From contig JBJOMN010000007.1 of the NCBI GenBank assembly GCA_046052345.1, positions 186,001 to 250,000 on the forward strand: a stretch of DNA of 64,000 nt, in the 5' to 3' direction. The notes under the pieces are model-generated. The model made no database searches. It worked only from the letters and a program-made list of their open reading frames with translations, and had not been told where the DNA came from. Position 1 is the first letter of the stretch, and each line of letters starts with the position of its first letter. The stretch comes from Pollutiaquabacter sp046052345 (GTDB lineage Bacteria > Bacteroidota > Bacteroidia > AKYH767-A > 2013-40CM-41-45). Below are positions 19,493 through 28,492 of this stretch, one piece after another. A program made the position numbers and the translations under genes.

Positions 19493-20104
19493 TCATCCAA
19501 GTCCGTATTTCCGGAATGCGGATCCGATGCGTTCGTAGGCTTCTTGGACCGTTCTGCCGAATGTGATGATACCGTCTTCATGGCCGGCCATGACGATTGT
19601 TTTCTGCGAAGCGACCTCTGTTTCCCGGAAAAGGCGCATGATCTCCCTGCCCATGGCCGGAGTCCCGTACTCGATATCTGCGGACGTAGCAGGTACATGA
19701 TTCATCAACTCTTTCCAAAGCAAAGGATGATGTACATGTATGACCGCATTTACCGTCGGGTCGCATCGATAAATACAGGCATGCGTCATGGATTCGGAGG
19801 AGGCAAGTATAAGTCCTTTGGCCGTCACCGTGTTTTCGTCCAGTGAAAAAGCGGTCACCCGTGTGAAATGTTCGTTCGATACCTTTTCCAATACTCCGGT
19901 GGCTGTTCCGGAGATGATGAAGCAATCGCCGCTTTCGCGCATGCTGATATTGCCGTATCCGATCCCGTCCGGATAACTTCCGATCAACCTTGCATCAAAG
20001 AGCTTATTGCGATGTTCGATGAGCTCCTGTACCAATGTGATTTCCGGCGGATCAGCGGTTATCCATTCACACCGGAATTTAAGGACTCCTGTTTCATCCT
20101 TCAT
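19493..20104 (-). CDS. Class II aldolase/adducin family protein (Ald2/MtnB-like candidate)
   Basis: A 203-residue member of the class II aldolase/adducin family. The zinc-binding motif is visible as NAVIHVHHPLLW. GNISMRESGDCFIISGT is the usual phosphate-loop region (GNxSxR), and a third histidine lies in MAGHEDGIITFG. Its ATG overlaps the mtnA stop (ATGA), so the two are translationally coupled. With MtnA as partner, candidate activities are MTRu-1-P dehydratase (MtnB) or the 5-methylthio/5-deoxyribulose-1-phosphate aldolase of the DHAP shunt (Ald2). The sequence alone does not decide; absence of mtnC, mtnD or mtnX genes nearby slightly favours the aldolase. Confidence 0.85.
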   Translation of the reverse strand: MKDETGVLKFRCEWITADPPEITLVQELIEHRNKLFDARLIGSYPDGIGYGNISMRESGDCFIISGTATGVLEKVSNEHFTRVTAFSLDENTVTAKGLILASSESMTHACIYRCDPTVNAVIHVHHPLLWKELMNHVPATSADIEYGTPAMGREIMRLFRETEVASQKTIVMAGHEDGIITFGRTVQEAYERIGSAFRKYGLG

Positions 20105-21207
20105 GAATATTCAGGATATAAGGCCAGTATGGCCTGTTCAGCGGCTGCACAGATGCCCCTTTCCGTAATCAGGCCGGTGATGAGTCGCGAAGGTGTCACA
20201 TCGAACGCGTAATTGGCGACAGGACTTTCTTCCGGCATGATACGCACGGACCGGATGTCCCCGTCGAGCCAGCCGCTGACGAAACGCAGCTCCTCTTCCG
20301 ATCGGGATTCGATCGGGATCTCGGCAAGGCCGTTTTTCATCTTCCAGTCGAAGGTGGAAGAGGGGAGACATACGTAGAAAGGGATGCGGTTATCCGCTGC
20401 CGCCAGCGCCTTCAGATAGGTGCCTATTTTGTTCGCCGCGTCGCCACAACGGGTGACACGATCGGCGCCGGTGAGTACTATGTCCACCAGCCCGTTCTGC
20501 ATCAGATGTCCGCCCGTGTTGTCTGCGATCACCGTATGCGGTATGCCATGTTGTTGTAATTCCCACGCCGTGAGTCCTGCGCCTTGGTTCCTGGGTCGGG
20601 TCTCATCGACCCAGACATGCACGGGAATGCCCTTGTCGAAAGCTTCGTATACCGGCGACAGGGCTGATCCGTAGTCTACGAATGCCAGCCAACCTGCATT
20701 ACAATGGGTCAGGATATTTACGGAGGCACCGGCTTTCCGGCGACTGAATTCTTCAATAAGCACTACTCCGTTCCGGCCGATTTTTCGACAATTTTCTTCG
20801 TCTTGCCCGGCGATTTCCAAGGCGGTTTTTACGGCGACGTCCACTTTATCTTTGACATCGGCTGCAGCCGCGATTGCCGTCAGTTGCCTGTTCACAGCGG
20901 CTTCCAGATTGACCGCAGTGGGACGGGTCGATTTGAATGCCGTCGCTGCAGCCTCGATATGTTGAGCAGGATGTGTGGCGGTTAGAGCTTCAATCGCTGC
21001 GATGTACATGCCGAATGCACCTGCAGCACCAAGTAAACCGGCGCCACGAACCTGCATGGTGCGGATAGCCTCCGTCATTTCAGCAACCGAGGATATCCCT
21101 CGGATCGTAAAGTTGTGCGGCAAGGCGCATTGATCGATGAACCGGATGATGCGGTCATCCTTCTCGTCGACCCAGATGGTCTTATAATGAGCGTCTCCGA
21201 CTTTCAT
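20101..21207 (-). CDS. mtnA: S-methyl-5-thioribose-1-phosphate isomerase
   Basis: It isomerises methylthioribose-1-phosphate to methylthioribulose-1-phosphate; related enzymes also act on 5-deoxyribose-1-phosphate. The 368 residues show the MtnA/eIF2B-like fold with VRGAGLLGAAGAFGM, THCNAGWLAFVDYGSALSPV (the catalytic cysteine context HCN), WVDETRPRNQGAGLTAWEL, and the catalytic aspartate context TGADRVTRCGDAANKIGTY. It starts 21 nt after nuoK on the same strand and overlaps the aldolase gene by 4 nt, so it seems to be transcribed from the nuo operon or from an internal promoter. Confidence 0.95.
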   Translation of the reverse strand: MKVGDAHYKTIWVDEKDDRIIRFIDQCALPHNFTIRGISSVAEMTEAIRTMQVRGAGLLGAAGAFGMYIAAIEALTATHPAQHIEAAATAFKSTRPTAVNLEAAVNRQLTAIAAAADVKDKVDVAVKTALEIAGQDEENCRKIGRNGVVLIEEFSRRKAGASVNILTHCNAGWLAFVDYGSALSPVYEAFDKGIPVHVWVDETRPRNQGAGLTAWELQQHGIPHTVIADNTGGHLMQNGLVDIVLTGADRVTRCGDAANKIGTYLKALAAADNRIPFYVCLPSSTFDWKMKNGLAEIPIESRSEEELRFVSGWLDGDIRSVRIMPEESPVANYAFDVTPSRLITGLITERGICAAAEQAILALYPEYS

Positions 21208-21228
21208 CGGCAGGTACCCTGCAACGGG

Positions 21229-21558
21229 TCAACCTTTTAGCTTGTTCATGAAATCGATGTCTACCGTTCCGGTGTTCCGATAGATCATGGTCAGGATAGC
21301 CAGTCCGACCGCCACTTCGGCTGCGGCTACCGCCATGATGAAGAAGACGAACACCTGGCCTGAAGGGTCGGAATGATAGGAGGAAAAAGCAGCCAGCAAC
21401 AGATTGACGGCATTCAGCATCAGTTCCACGCACATCAGGATGATGATGGCATTTCGGCGCGATAGCACACCGATGACCCCGATACAGAACAGCATCGAGC
21501 TGAGAAGCACGTAGTGGTTCAGCGGTACTTCTCGGATGATTCCTGCGATGTTTTCCAT
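21229..21558 (-). CDS. nuoK: NADH-quinone oxidoreductase subunit K
   Basis: A 109-residue, three-helix membrane subunit of complex I that forms part of the proton path. The family's buried glutamates appear in CVELMLNAVNLLL and AAAEVAVGLAIL. It is the last nuo gene here: the next gene is mtnA rather than nuoL. The gap to nuoJ is 12 bp. Confidence 0.97.
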   Translation of the reverse strand: MENIAGIIREVPLNHYVLLSSMLFCIGVIGVLSRRNAIIILMCVELMLNAVNLLLAAFSSYHSDPSGQVFVFFIMAVAAAEVAVGLAILTMIYRNTGTVDIDFMNKLKG

Positions 21559-21570
21559 GTCGGTTGTCGC

Positions 21571-22068
21571 TTATTTTATTTCTTTTTTTCCCAGCATCAC
21601 GGCACCCACCATGGCGGAGAGGAACAGGATGGAGGATATTTCGAAGGGTAACATGAAGTCCTTATACAAGGTCTTGCCCAGCGTTTTGATGAGTCCGATG
21701 TTCGGATCGTAGCCGGCCGTCGGCATGGCATCGTTAGTGGCACGAAGCGCTCCGACGAGTACGATCATCAAAGCGCCCCCGGCGATGGTGGCTGCACCTT
21801 TCAGCCATGCTTTTTTCTGCGGTTCAATGTCCGCGTTGAGGTTGAGCATCATGATGACGTAAAGGAAAAGCACCATGATCGCACCTGCATAAACGATGAT
21901 GTGTACGGCCGCCAGGAACTGCGCGTTCAGCAGGACATAATGACCGGCAATCGCAAAGAAGGCGATGATCAGGTACAGTACGCTGTGTACCGGATTCTTG
22001 CTGAGGACCACCATCAGGGCGCTGAGGACGGCCAGGAAGGAGAGGAAGTAGAAGATGGAAAGCGACAT
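21571..22068 (-). CDS. nuoJ: NADH-quinone oxidoreductase subunit J
   Basis: A 165-residue membrane subunit with five predicted helices. The conserved helix 3 region IIVYAGAIMVLFLYVIMML, which includes the pi-bulge segment important for coupling, is clear. It lies between nuoI (6 bp gap) and nuoK in the standard order. It ends VMLGKKEIK, with a normal length for the family. Confidence 0.96.
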   Translation of the reverse strand: MSLSIFYFLSFLAVLSALMVVLSKNPVHSVLYLIIAFFAIAGHYVLLNAQFLAAVHIIVYAGAIMVLFLYVIMMLNLNADIEPQKKAWLKGAATIAGGALMIVLVGALRATNDAMPTAGYDPNIGLIKTLGKTLYKDFMLPFEISSILFLSAMVGAVMLGKKEIK

Positions 22069-22074
22069 GTATTT

Positions 22075-22653
22075 TCAGTTGGACAACCGGTTGTGCTGAA
22101 GGTTGGGAAGTTTCTTGAAATCCGTGACGGCATCCGTCTGGCGGACAGTCACATTGATACGTTCACGAACATCCTCTACAAGCCGTTCTTTTCCGTAGAT
22201 GAATTCTCCGCGTTTGAAATCCGTAGGTACCATCCGGTCGGTAAGGAAGATGGCTTCTTTCGGACAGGCCTCTTCGCAAAGCCCGCAGAAAATGCAGCGG
22301 AGCATGTTGATCTCGTACACTTTTGCATATTTTTCTTCACGGTAGAGCCGCTCTTCGCCTTTTTGACGTTCTGCGGCGGTCATCGTGATCGCTTCGGCCG
22401 GACAGGCCACCGCACAGAGTCCGCAGGCGGTACACCGCTCAGCACCGTTCTCATCACGCTTCAGGACATGCTGTCCGCGATAGACGGATGCAATCTCCCG
22501 TTTCTGCTCGGGATATCGGACGGTCGCCTTCTTCTTGAAAAGGTGCTTTAGGGTGATTCGCAGGCCGCTAAGGATCGCGGGAAGGTAGATCTTCTCAGCG
22601 AAGGTCATTTCCTTCTTGACAACGACTTTACTGCGGTTCGTGAGGGATTGCAT
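22075..22653 (-). CDS. nuoI: NADH-quinone oxidoreductase subunit I
   Basis: A peripheral arm subunit carrying two [4Fe-4S] clusters (N6a and N6b), seen as CTACGLCAVACP and CIFCGLCEEACP. An amphipathic N-terminal helix (YLPAILSGLRITLKHLF) docks it to the membrane arm. I chose the start MQSLTNRSK (192 aa); the longer open frame to 22809 is antisense-type sequence overlapping nuoH. It lies 20 bp downstream of nuoH. Confidence 0.96.
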   Translation of the reverse strand: MQSLTNRSKVVVKKEMTFAEKIYLPAILSGLRITLKHLFKKKATVRYPEQKREIASVYRGQHVLKRDENGAERCTACGLCAVACPAEAITMTAAERQKGEERLYREEKYAKVYEINMLRCIFCGLCEEACPKEAIFLTDRMVPTDFKRGEFIYGKERLVEDVRERINVTVRQTDAVTDFKKLPNLQHNRLSN

Positions 22654-22673
22654 GGTGGATGGAATGCGTTGTT

Positions 22674-23705
22674 TCAGCTGACCTTTCCGGTGAGCCACAT
22701 GATCAGTGCCGTGATGAAGATGTTTGCGATGGAGAGCGGAATTAGCCCCTTCCAGCCGAGATTCATCAGTTGGTCGTAGCGGAAGCGGGGGATGGTCCAC
22801 CGGATCCACATGAAGAAGAAGATGAAGAAGAAGATCTTGGCGAAAAGGAACAACGTCCCGGCTAAGGCAAGTGCGTTGGGGTCCGAGATGAAGTCGGCGA
22901 TGAATGGCATGTTATAGCCGCCGAAGTACAGCGTGCTGATGACGGCGGAGGAAATGAACATGTTGATATACTCGGCGAACAAGTAGAAGCCGAGTTTCAT
23001 CGAGCTGTATTCGGTATGGTATCCGCCGACCAGCTCCGTTTCACACTCGGGCAGGTCAAAAGGCGTACGGTTACATTCGGCGAACGCGCACACCAGGAAG
23101 ATGATGAAACCAAGCGGCTGATAAAGCACGTTCCAATTGCCACCGGCCTGCTGTGCAGCGATTTCTTTCACGCTCAATGTGCCGGTCATCATCACCAAGG
23201 CGATGATGGCAAGTCCCATGGCCACCTCGTAGCTGATCATCTGAGAGGAAGCGCGCAATGCGCCCAGCAAGGAGTACTTGTTGTTAGAGGCCCAGCCTCC
23301 GATCATGATTCCGTAAACGCCGATAGAAACCACTCCGAAAATATAGAGGATGCCGATATTCACGTCGGTCACCTGTAACGGGAACGTCTCTCCGCCGATG
23401 GTGAGCGCGGTTCCCCATGGAATGACGGCGCTGGTCATGAGGGCGGTGATCATCGCGATACAGGGACCGAGGATGAACAGCCATTTGTTCGCGACATCCG
23501 GAATGATATCCTCTTTCATGAACATCTTGACCCCGTCGGCCACCGGCTGAAGGATTCCGAACGGACCGGCCCGGTCAGGGCCGACCCTGTCCTGCAGGAA
23601 GGCGGCGATTTTGCGTTCACCGTAGGTGGAATACATGGCGATCACCAGCGTTATGGTGAAGACGGCAACAATCAACAGCGTGGTGAAAAGTAGGGAGGTT
23701 GACAT
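22674..23705 (-). CDS. nuoH: NADH-quinone oxidoreductase subunit H
   Basis: The 343-residue membrane subunit that forms the quinone tunnel. Family motifs include YGERKIAAFLQDRVGPDRAG at the first cytoplasmic loop, the acidic loop FAECNRTPFDLPECETELV, and WIRWTIPRFRYDQLMNLGWK near the C-terminus. Length and helix count (about eight) are normal. It lies 12 bp after nuoG. Confidence 0.97.
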   Translation of the reverse strand: MSTSLLFTTLLIVAVFTITLVIAMYSTYGERKIAAFLQDRVGPDRAGPFGILQPVADGVKMFMKEDIIPDVANKWLFILGPCIAMITALMTSAVIPWGTALTIGGETFPLQVTDVNIGILYIFGVVSIGVYGIMIGGWASNNKYSLLGALRASSQMISYEVAMGLAIIALVMMTGTLSVKEIAAQQAGGNWNVLYQPLGFIIFLVCAFAECNRTPFDLPECETELVGGYHTEYSSMKLGFYLFAEYINMFISSAVISTLYFGGYNMPFIADFISDPNALALAGTLFLFAKIFFFIFFFMWIRWTIPRFRYDQLMNLGWKGLIPLSIANIFITALIMWLTGKVS

Positions 23706-23717
23706 TCGCTTGTCCTG

Positions 23718-24707
23718 TTATTTGACGGAATCCTTTCCGTTGCCTCCGTCGATGGCGTCAACGGCATTGAGCACGGGTTTGTGAGAGGGCTCTGTCAGGG
23801 TATAATGGTTCTGGGAAATGACTGAATGACGGTCGACGGCCGTAGGTCCCTCGATCGTCCAGTCGGAGGTGTTCTTCTTTTCGAAACGACAGTCGTTGCA
23901 GATCCAGTCGATCACTTCGCCGTAGTTGTCCTTTCGGGCGCTGACGCGGGCGATGGCTTCGCCCTTCATCCATAACGTCACTTTTCCGCTGCACTTCGTA
24001 CAGTTGCGGTGCGCATCCATCGGGTTGACGTTCCAGATACGGCTGGTGAACCGGAAAGTGCGGTCGGTCAATGCTCCGACCGGACAGACATCGATCATGT
24101 TACCGGAAAAGTCGTTGTCGACGGCTTGTTGGATGTAGGTGCTGATTTCCGCCACATCACCGCGGTTCATCACGCCGTGTACCCGGTTGTCCGTCACCTG
24201 TTCGGCGACCTTCACACAACGATAACACAGTATGCAACGTGTCATGTGGAGTTTGATCTTGTCACCGATGTCGATCTTTTCAAAGGTGCGACGTTCGAAC
24301 TCGTAGCGCGTCTTTGACAAGCCGTGTTCGTAGGCGAGGTCCTGCAGATGACATTCGCCGGCCTGATCGCAGACAGGACAATCCAGCGGATGGTTTAACA
24401 GCAGGAATTCGACCACTCCCTTTCGCGCCTCGACGATTTCAGGGGATGTGATGTTCTGCACTTCCATACCGTCCATCACGGCGGTGCGGCAGGAGGCCAC
24501 CGGCTTCGGCATCGGCCGAGGGTCCTTCTCAGAACCCTTGCTGACTTTCACCAGACAGGTACGGCAATATCCGCCGCTGGTCTTCAGCTTGGAATAATAG
24601 CACATGGCCGGAGGAACGATCTCTCCGCCGATCATGCGTGCGGCCTGAAGAATCGTGGTTCCGTCCGGAACTTCGATGGCATGTCCGTCGATGGTGACTT
24701 TGGGCAT
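23718..24707 (-). CDS. nuoG: Short NADH-quinone oxidoreductase subunit G (FeS domain only)
   Basis: A 329-residue NuoG. It carries the [2Fe-2S] domain (CYYSKLKTSGGYCRTC plus a later cysteine), the His-Cys cluster motif HPLDCPVCDQAGEC, and the ferredoxin-like CILCYRC with DVCPVGA. After these come only NCTKCSGKV and ICNDC, the beginning of the molybdopterin-oxidoreductase region, and then the protein ends. Canonical NuoG of about 900 residues has the large C-terminal domain; a short form is known in many Bacteroidota, so this is a lineage trait rather than a broken gene. The start MPKVTIDGHAIEVPDG is family-like; an ATG 57 nt upstream is not. Confidence 0.93.
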   Translation of the reverse strand: MPKVTIDGHAIEVPDGTTILQAARMIGGEIVPPAMCYYSKLKTSGGYCRTCLVKVSKGSEKDPRPMPKPVASCRTAVMDGMEVQNITSPEIVEARKGVVEFLLLNHPLDCPVCDQAGECHLQDLAYEHGLSKTRYEFERRTFEKIDIGDKIKLHMTRCILCYRCVKVAEQVTDNRVHGVMNRGDVAEISTYIQQAVDNDFSGNMIDVCPVGALTDRTFRFTSRIWNVNPMDAHRNCTKCSGKVTLWMKGEAIARVSARKDNYGEVIDWICNDCRFEKKNTSDWTIEGPTAVDRHSVISQNHYTLTEPSHKPVLNAVDAIDGGNGKDSVK

Positions 24708-24788
24708 TTTCAGTAAGATAGACTCTGCGACTCTGCGACCGGTAGCGGCGTAATCAAGCCGCACACAGGTACAAAGTCGAAAAGTGGT

Positions 24789-26132
24789 TTATGCTTCAGC
24801 GGTTTGATTCAACCGGTAGTAGTGTCTTATGTCCTTGATGCTGTCCGGATTCTTGATGAACTCCTCGAACTCGGAACGGAAGTGACGGATGGCGGCTGCG
24901 ACCGGCCATGCAGCCGCGTCTCCCAGCGGACAGATCGTCTTTCCTTCGATCTTGCTCTGGATGTCCCACAGCAGATCGATGTCGCCGGGTTTGCCGTGTC
25001 CGTGGAGGATACGGTGCAGGATCTTCTCCATCCAGCCGGTGCCTTCGCGACAAGGGCTGCATTGTCCGCACGACTCGTGGTGGTAGAAACGGGTGAAGTT
25101 CCAGAGGTTCTTCACGATGCTGGTATCCTCATCCATGACGATGAATCCGCCCGACCCGAGCATCGTACCCGTGGCGAATCCGCCGTCAGCAAGCGATTCA
25201 TAGGTCATCAGGCGCGGTTCACCGTTGGCCGTCTTCAGGATGAGGTCGGCAGGAAGGATCGGGACGGAAGAACCGCCCGCTACGACCGCCTTCATTTTCT
25301 TCCCGTTACGGATACCTCCGCAGTAGGTGTCCGAGAAGATGAACTCCTCCACCGGAACACCCAGTTCGATTTCGTACACACCGGGTTTGTTGATATGGCC
25401 GCTGGCGGAAATCAGTTTGGTGCCTGTGCTTTTACCGACTCCGATCTTGGCATATTCCTCGCCGCCCATGTTCACGATAGGAACGACGGCGGCGATGGTC
25501 TCCACATTGTTCACGACGGTCGGGCAGCCGTAAAGTCCGGCCACGGCAGGGAAGGGAGGCTTGATACGGGGATTGCCTCGTTTTCCCTCGAGGGATTCCA
25601 GGAGTGCGGTCTCTTCGCCGCAGATATAGGCGCCTGCACCGACCTGGACATACATGTCGAGGTCGAAACCGGTTCCGAGGATGTTCTTTCCCAGCCAGCC
25701 GTTCGCATACGCCTCTTCGATCGCTTTTTCAAGGATCCGGGATACGTAGAAGTATTCCCCGCGTATATAGATGTAGGAGGTCTTTGCGCCCAGTGCGAAG
25801 CTCGAGGTGATCATCCCTTCTACAAGCAGATGAGGGATGCGTTCCATGAGATAACGGTCCTTGAAAGTGCCCGGCTCCGATTCGTCGGCATTGCAGACCA
25901 GATAGCGGGGGACACCTTCGGGCTTGGCCAGAAAGCTCCATTTCATTCCGGTGGGGAAGCCCGCTCCTCCACGTCCGCGGAGTCCGGATTTCTTCACCTC
26001 TTCAACCACCGCGTCTGCCGACATCTGCTTCAAGGCTTTTTCGACAGAAGCGTAGCCGCCGTGTTTTCTGTATACTTCGTAAGACCGGATGCCGGGAACG
26101 TGGTCATGTTCCAGCAGGAGTTTCTTGCCCAT
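24789..26132 (-). CDS. nuoF: NADH-quinone oxidoreductase subunit F
   Basis: It binds FMN and NADH and carries cluster N3. Evidence in the 447 residues: the NADH site GLRGRGGAGFPTGMKW, FMN-binding CNADESEPGTFKDR, GAGAYICGEETALLESLEG, and cluster ligands in SCGQCSPCREGTGW with a downstream cysteine in TICPLGDAAAWP. It lies 3 bp after nuoE and 81 bp before nuoG. Long open frames antisense to this gene are codon-bias shadows. Confidence 0.98.
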   Translation of the reverse strand: MGKKLLLEHDHVPGIRSYEVYRKHGGYASVEKALKQMSADAVVEEVKKSGLRGRGGAGFPTGMKWSFLAKPEGVPRYLVCNADESEPGTFKDRYLMERIPHLLVEGMITSSFALGAKTSYIYIRGEYFYVSRILEKAIEEAYANGWLGKNILGTGFDLDMYVQVGAGAYICGEETALLESLEGKRGNPRIKPPFPAVAGLYGCPTVVNNVETIAAVVPIVNMGGEEYAKIGVGKSTGTKLISASGHINKPGVYEIELGVPVEEFIFSDTYCGGIRNGKKMKAVVAGGSSVPILPADLILKTANGEPRLMTYESLADGGFATGTMLGSGGFIVMDEDTSIVKNLWNFTRFYHHESCGQCSPCREGTGWMEKILHRILHGHGKPGDIDLLWDIQSKIEGKTICPLGDAAAWPVAAAIRHFRSEFEEFIKNPDSIKDIRHYYRLNQTAEA

Positions 26133-26135
26133 GGT

Positions 26136-26672
26136 TCAGTTCGTTCTGGATTCGGGAGTATCGGTATAGCACTTTCTTCTGCCGGATGAACGGAACTGCT
26201 CGACGAGGCCGTCCACTTTATCCAAGGTCAGGTTCTCGTAATAATCTGCACCGACCTGCATCATCGGGGCGGTTCCGCAGGAGCCGAGGCATTCTACGGA
26301 TTTCAGTGTGAACATGCCGTCCGCAGTCGTCTCGCCGACCCTGATGTCCAATTTCCTTTCAATGTGGCGGATCACATCTTCGGCTCCTAACAACCAGCAA
26401 GAACTGGTGCGGCAGACTTCAATCACACACTTGCCGACCGGTTTGAGGTTGAACATCGAGTAGAACGATGCGACTTCGTAAACCTCCACCGGCCGGATAT
26501 CCAGCAGGGAAGCCACATAGTCCATCGCTTCCGGCGACAACCAGCCGTCGAATTCGGCCTGTGCTATGTGCAGGACAGGAATCAGTGCTGATTTCTGTTT
26601 TCCCTGCGGGTAACGGCTGATCATCTTACGGACCAGCGCCAGTGATTCGTCACTGAAACGGATATTGCTCAT
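26136..26672 (-). CDS. nuoE: NADH-quinone oxidoreductase subunit E
   Basis: A thioredoxin-fold [2Fe-2S] subunit (cluster N1a) of the NADH dehydrogenase module, 178 aa. Cluster ligands are visible in EVCRTSSC and VECLGSCGTAPM. The N-terminal helical part is conserved (RYPQGKQKSALIPVLHIAQ). It sits between nuoD (68 bp gap) and nuoF. Confidence 0.97.
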   Translation of the reverse strand: MSNIRFSDESLALVRKMISRYPQGKQKSALIPVLHIAQAEFDGWLSPEAMDYVASLLDIRPVEVYEVASFYSMFNLKPVGKCVIEVCRTSSCWLLGAEDVIRHIERKLDIRVGETTADGMFTLKSVECLGSCGTAPMMQVGADYYENLTLDKVDGLVEQFRSSGRRKCYTDTPESRTN

Positions 26673-26740
26673 CGTATTCTGTATCTGAAAAGCCCTGGCG
26701 TTTTGCGCTTGAAGCTTTTTCTTTAGATTTCAATTATCGC

Positions 26741-27940
26741 TCACGCATCCAGCTCGCCGGCGATGACGTTCATGGAACTCATCGTGAGCACCGCATCACT
26801 TAACAGGCCGCCTTTGATCATTTCCGGGTAGGCTTGATAATAGATGAAGCAGGGGCGGCGGAAATGCAACCGGAGCGGCTGGCGGCCGCCATCGCTCACA
26901 AGGTAGAATCCAAGTTCGCCGTTGCCGCCTTCGACGCAATGGTAGACTTCCCCTTTCGGAACATCGGTTTCGCCCATCACGATCTTGAAATGATAGATGA
27001 GCGCCTCCATGTTGTTGTATACTTCCTCTTTAGGAGGCAGATAGAAGCTGGGGATGTCGGCGTGGAAAGTGGTCTTGTCCTCGAGCTTTTCCAGCTTTTC
27101 CAGAGCCTGACGGATGATGGAAAGGCTTTGCCACATTTCTTCGCCGCGTACCATGAAGCGGTCGTAGGTGTCGCCGTTGGTACCGACCGGGATTTCGAAT
27201 TCGAATTCCTCGTACCGTGAGTAAGGGTTCATGACGCGTACGTCGTAGTCGACGCCCGCAGCCCGAAGGTTCGGTCCGCTGAAGCTGTAAGCCAGCGCGC
27301 GTTCCGCGGTGATGGGTCCGCAGGCGATGGTCCGGTCCATGAAGATGCGGTTGCGGACCAGGAGGTTTTCGAATTCTTTCAGTCCTACCGGAAATTCCTT
27401 CAGCAGATGACGGATCTTGCGCCAGGCAGTTTCGCTGAAGTCGCGCTCAAATCCGCCGATACGTCCGATGTTGGTGGTGAGACGAGCACCGCAGAGTTCT
27501 TCGTAGATCTCATAGATGAACTCCCGCCACTGGAAGACATACAGGAAGCCGGTCATGGCGCCGGTATCGACCCCGATCACCGAGTTGCAGATGATGTGGT
27601 CGGCGATGCGGGCGAGTTCCATCACGATCACGCGCATGTATTCGACTCGCGGAGGCAGCTCTGCGCCGATCAGCTTCTCCACCGTCATGTGCCAACCCAT
27701 GTTGTTGATGGGAGAGGAACAGTAATTCAGCCGGTCGGTGATCGGAGTGACCTGATAAAAGGGCTTGTGTTCCGCCAGCTTCTCGAATGCCCGGTGGATG
27801 TACCCGATCGTAGGGACGGCATCCACGATGATTTCCCCGTCCATGGTGAGGACGTTCTGAAAGATGCCGTGCGTGGCAGGGTGGGTAGGACCCAGGTTAA
27901 GGGTCGAATATTCATTACCGGTTTCGGTAGCGCTGTTCAT
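26741..27940 (-). CDS. nuoD: NADH-quinone oxidoreductase subunit D
   Basis: The 49-kDa quinone-site subunit, derived from the [NiFe] hydrogenase large subunit. The 399 residues begin with the family signature NLGPTHPATHG, which holds the quinone-binding histidines, and contain YIHRAFEKLAEHK and GGNGELGFYLVSDGG. NuoC and NuoD are separate genes here rather than the fused form of E. coli; nuoC ends 8 bp upstream. Confidence 0.98.
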   Translation of the reverse strand: MNSATETGNEYSTLNLGPTHPATHGIFQNVLTMDGEIIVDAVPTIGYIHRAFEKLAEHKPFYQVTPITDRLNYCSSPINNMGWHMTVEKLIGAELPPRVEYMRVIVMELARIADHIICNSVIGVDTGAMTGFLYVFQWREFIYEIYEELCGARLTTNIGRIGGFERDFSETAWRKIRHLLKEFPVGLKEFENLLVRNRIFMDRTIACGPITAERALAYSFSGPNLRAAGVDYDVRVMNPYSRYEEFEFEIPVGTNGDTYDRFMVRGEEMWQSLSIIRQALEKLEKLEDKTTFHADIPSFYLPPKEEVYNNMEALIYHFKIVMGETDVPKGEVYHCVEGGNGELGFYLVSDGGRQPLRLHFRRPCFIYYQAYPEMIKGGLLSDAVLTMSSMNVIAGELDA

Positions 27941-27948
27941 CGTCGGTT

Positions 27949-28488
27949 TCAGGATTGAAGGCGTTTACGGTCGTATCCGGAGGGTCTGCGTCCGAAGAGT
28001 GTATCGTCCTTGTCGTAACGGGTCGCATCCTCGATGGGATATTCCTTGCGCAAGGGGTGATAATCCATATCCTCCATATTGAGGATTCGGGTGAGGTTGG
28101 GATGTCCTTTGAATCGGAATCCGAAGAAATCAAAAGCCTCACGCTCCATCCAGTTCGCGGCAGGGAAAAGGGATACCAATGAGTCGTATTCCAGATCGTC
28201 TGCGGAAGTAAAGGATTTGAAACGGATGCGGAGGTTATTGGTCAGGCTGTGCACCTGATACATCATGCCGAAGGGCTGCGATTGTTCCGGAAAATGAAGC
28301 CCGCAGAGCGTCGTGAGGTACCTGAACCGGAAGGAATCGTGCTCGTACAGGAAGCGCAGCGCGGCTACGATGCTTTCCTTGGAGATATGAATGACATGGA
28401 AATCATAGGCGGACTCCACGGACAGGATCCGGTCACCGAATCGCTCCTGAAGCGCGGCGATGACGTTTTCGATGGTCGGTTTTTCCAT
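27949..28488 (-). CDS. nuoC: NADH-quinone oxidoreductase subunit C
   Basis: The 30-kDa subunit of the quinone module, 179 aa. The conserved C-terminal block is clear: NWMEREAFDFFGFRFKGHP, NLTRILNMEDMDYHPLRKEYP. The start MEKPTIENVIAALQERFG was chosen because the longer open frame (to 28752) overlaps nuoB. It begins 4 bp after the nuoB stop. Confidence 0.95.
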   Translation of the reverse strand: MEKPTIENVIAALQERFGDRILSVESAYDFHVIHISKESIVAALRFLYEHDSFRFRYLTTLCGLHFPEQSQPFGMMYQVHSLTNNLRIRFKSFTSADDLEYDSLVSLFPAANWMEREAFDFFGFRFKGHPNLTRILNMEDMDYHPLRKEYPIEDATRYDKDDTLFGRRPSGYDRKRLQS

Positions 28489-28492
28489 GATC

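Noticed and set aside
23718..24707. Short nuoG considered as a truncated pseudogene
   Set aside because: No frameshift remnant follows; nuoH starts 12 bp after the stop, and short NuoG is known in the phylum.
24804..26189. 461-codon plus-strand open frame
   Set aside because: Exactly antisense to nuoF, with low-complexity, family-less translation. It is a codon-bias shadow of a certain gene.
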